Origin: an uncultured Verrucomicrobiota bacterium
GTDB taxonomy: Bacteria > Verrucomicrobiota > Verrucomicrobiia > Verrucomicrobiales > Verrucomicrobiaceae
Assembly (NCBI GenBank): GCA_903838675.1
Contig: CAILZI010000038.1
Location: 1-64,000 of the forward strand
Direction of reading: 5' to 3'
DNA: 64,000 bases
Notes under the pieces: generated by a model
Seen by the model: the letters and a program-made list of their open reading frames with translations, nothing else
Database searches by the model: none
Told to the model about the DNA's origin: nothing
Shown here: in pieces, positions 62,998 to 64,000 of the stretch
Layout: every line of letters starts with the position of its first letter
Numbering within the stretch: the first letter of the stretch is position 1
Translations under genes and position numbers: made by a program

Positions 62998-64000
62998 TCA
63001 CGAAGCGTCTGCGGTGCCAGAGCAGCCAGAACAGGTCAGAGCGGCGTAGATGTGATGGGACACCGTTGTCGAAGGCACCCAGGCGGGCGTGGCACGGGTG
63101 ATGGCGGTAAGGACACCGAGGAAGATCAAGAAGCGCACCCATTTGCTCTTCACGAAGAAGCCGTCGAGATCGCCGCTGTGGCCAAACAGCACGCGGCTGC
63201 CGACGATGAGCATGAGCATGCCGAAGCCGCCGATGTAGAGCAGGTGCTCCACGCTGACATGCTGGGCGTAGAAGAATCCGGCAAGCGCCAGACCGAGCCA
63301 GCCGAGGATCAGTGACCAAAACAAGCCGGAGGTGAGTGAGCCGGTCTGCTCCCTTTTCCAGCGTACTTCCAGGAGCAAATACGCCGCCGCCACGAGAGAG
63401 CGCAGCGCGTAACCTGGGATGATCTGACCGCAGGCTTCGAGGAAGAAACTACTCACAATCAGGATGGCCGCTATGATAGCGCGCAGGAGCTTCGTGCGGC
63501 TTTGGGCTGCGGTTTTGGGCTCGCCAAACTCACCGCCGAGCATGCGAGGGAAAACAAAAGCGCCGATGCCCAGCACCGGTGGCAGAAGCAGACCTTGGTA
63601 GAGCAGGAGATTGGCGAGGCGGAGGCGCTGTGGATCGAGCAGGGTCGCTGACGAAAGCAGCAGCGACGCACCTGTGATGCCGCAGATCAGTCCAGTGACC
63701 GCGAGGAGCAACTGCGGGGGCGGAGCCTCCTTGCGGAACTTCACCACGCGAATCACCAGACACAGAAGCAGCGAACCGAGCAGCGCGATGAAGAACCCAT
63801 CCCCCCAGGCCATGTGCAGGGTGAGATGAGAGATGCCGCAGGCCTGATGCAGCGCGAAGAGCCAGATCAGCTCCGGCGGTGTGAGCTTGGGTGCCGTGGC
63901 CATGCGCGGCCCGGCGGTGCCGAGAAAGCCGACGACGAAGGCCGCGCCGAAGGCCTCGATCATGATGCGCGCGTGAACGAAGCTGGGATAAAAGCCGAGC
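62998..64000 (-). CDS. nnrS: NnrS family haem/copper membrane protein (N-terminus beyond window, C-terminus frameshifted)
   Basis: The reading frame is open to the right edge; translation upstream of the first ATG (63963) reads FYPSFVHARIMIEAFGAAFV, which matches the NnrS start, so the true start is beyond base 64000. About ten hydrophobic helices follow, with His residues typical of this family (ISHLTLHMAW, AQHVSVEHLLY) and a HH pair in SHHIYAAL. NnrS proteins are linked to nitric oxide resistance. The frame ends at 62998 after SHHIYAALTCSGC, but the next frame continues as LFWLLWHRRRFVKRDEED to a stop at 62978, suggesting a one-base deletion near 63040. Confidence 0.8.
   Translation of the reverse strand, partial: LGFYPSFVHARIMIEAFGAAFVVGFLGTAGPRMATAPKLTPPELIWLFALHQACGISHLTLHMAWGDGFFIALLGSLLLCLVIRVVKFRKEAPPPQLLLAVTGLICGITGASLLLSSATLLDPQRLRLANLLLYQGLLLPPVLGIGAFVFPRMLGGEFGEPKTAAQSRTKLLRAIIAAILIVSSFFLEACGQIIPGYALRSLVAAAYLLLEVRWKREQTGSLTSGLFWSLILGWLGLALAGFFYAQHVSVEHLLYIGGFGMLMLIVGSRVLFGHSGDLDGFFVKSKWVRFLIFLGVLTAITRATPAWVPSTTVSHHIYAALTCSGCSGTADAS

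Overview
The window is GC-rich, gene-dense bacterial chromosome. Gene content points to the phylum Verrucomicrobiota, probably a Prosthecobacter/Verrucomicrobium-like member of the Verrucomicrobiaceae. The evidence is exported PSCyt/DUF1549/DUF1553 plus DUF1501 proteins, very large 'PVC-type' dehydrogenase-cytochrome c proteins, DUF1080 and ThuA domains, six type I sulfatases, sigma factor/FecR-LamG pairs, a kinase fused to lectin and FGE-like domains, and one exact match to the LexA operator described for Verrucomicrobia (TGTTC-N4-GAACA). I see no rRNA, tRNA, CRISPR array, transposase or replication origin.

Layout. 1-4.8 kb (minus strand): an RRM RNA-binding protein cut by the left edge, an ECF sigma/anti-sigma/LTXXQ operon, an FHA-like membrane protein, and an SRPBCC/SDR pair. 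5-9.6 kb: a giant Ser/Thr kinase with extracytoplasmic lectin- and FGE-like domains, and TspO. 9.7-14 kb: a DUF1549/DUF1553 + DUF1501 pair. 14.2-18.1 kb: an Fe-S photolyase-like protein, an FAD oxidoreductase and a Tat-exported protein of unknown function. 18.2-23.7 kb: small-molecule catabolism (SDR, DapA-like lyase, amidohydrolase, AraC regulator, LsrF-like thiolase, DhaL-like kinase subunit). 24-27.3 kb: a membrane protein, a sigma/FecR-LamG pair, and an AbrB/Doc pair whose toxin has lost its Fic catalytic residues. 27.3-29.8 kb: a radical-SAM + TIGR03915-like + DUF2256 operon downstream of the LexA-type operator. 29.9-39 kb: two giant exported dehydrogenase/cytochrome c proteins flanking an ATP-grasp protein. 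39-43.1 kb: an AbiEii-type toxin/antitoxin, a sulfatase, a P450 and a Whirly-like protein. 43.2-48 kb: three tandem sulfatases. 48.1-50.4 kb: PhyH dioxygenase, a split carrier-like protein and a GH25-like lipoprotein. 50.4-53.5 kb: a LysR regulator divergent from DsrE, PNPOx, DUF1348 and SDR genes. 53.5-64 kb: a thioredoxin/MsrA-like fusion, ThuA, an interrupted sulfatase, an intact sulfatase, a radical SAM/SPASM protein, a phosphatase-like protein, an interrupted PIF1-like helicase, and an NnrS gene that runs off the right edge.

How it fits together. Most of the exported proteins look like a polysaccharide-degrading lifestyle: sulfatases remove sulfate esters, and the DUF1080, ThuA and dehydrogenase/cytochrome c proteins act on sugars and electrons in the periplasm. 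Many of these proteins carry unusual Lys/Ala/Pro-rich tails or linkers. The intracellular SDR, DapA-like, amidohydrolase, LsrF and DhaL genes could process the resulting small molecules. Intergenic space holds several families of short palindromes and one paired inverted repeat, typical of dispersed verrucomicrobial repeats. Three genes near the right end (sulfatase, helicase, NnrS) carry single-base disruptions, so either gene decay or local sequence error affects that stretch.
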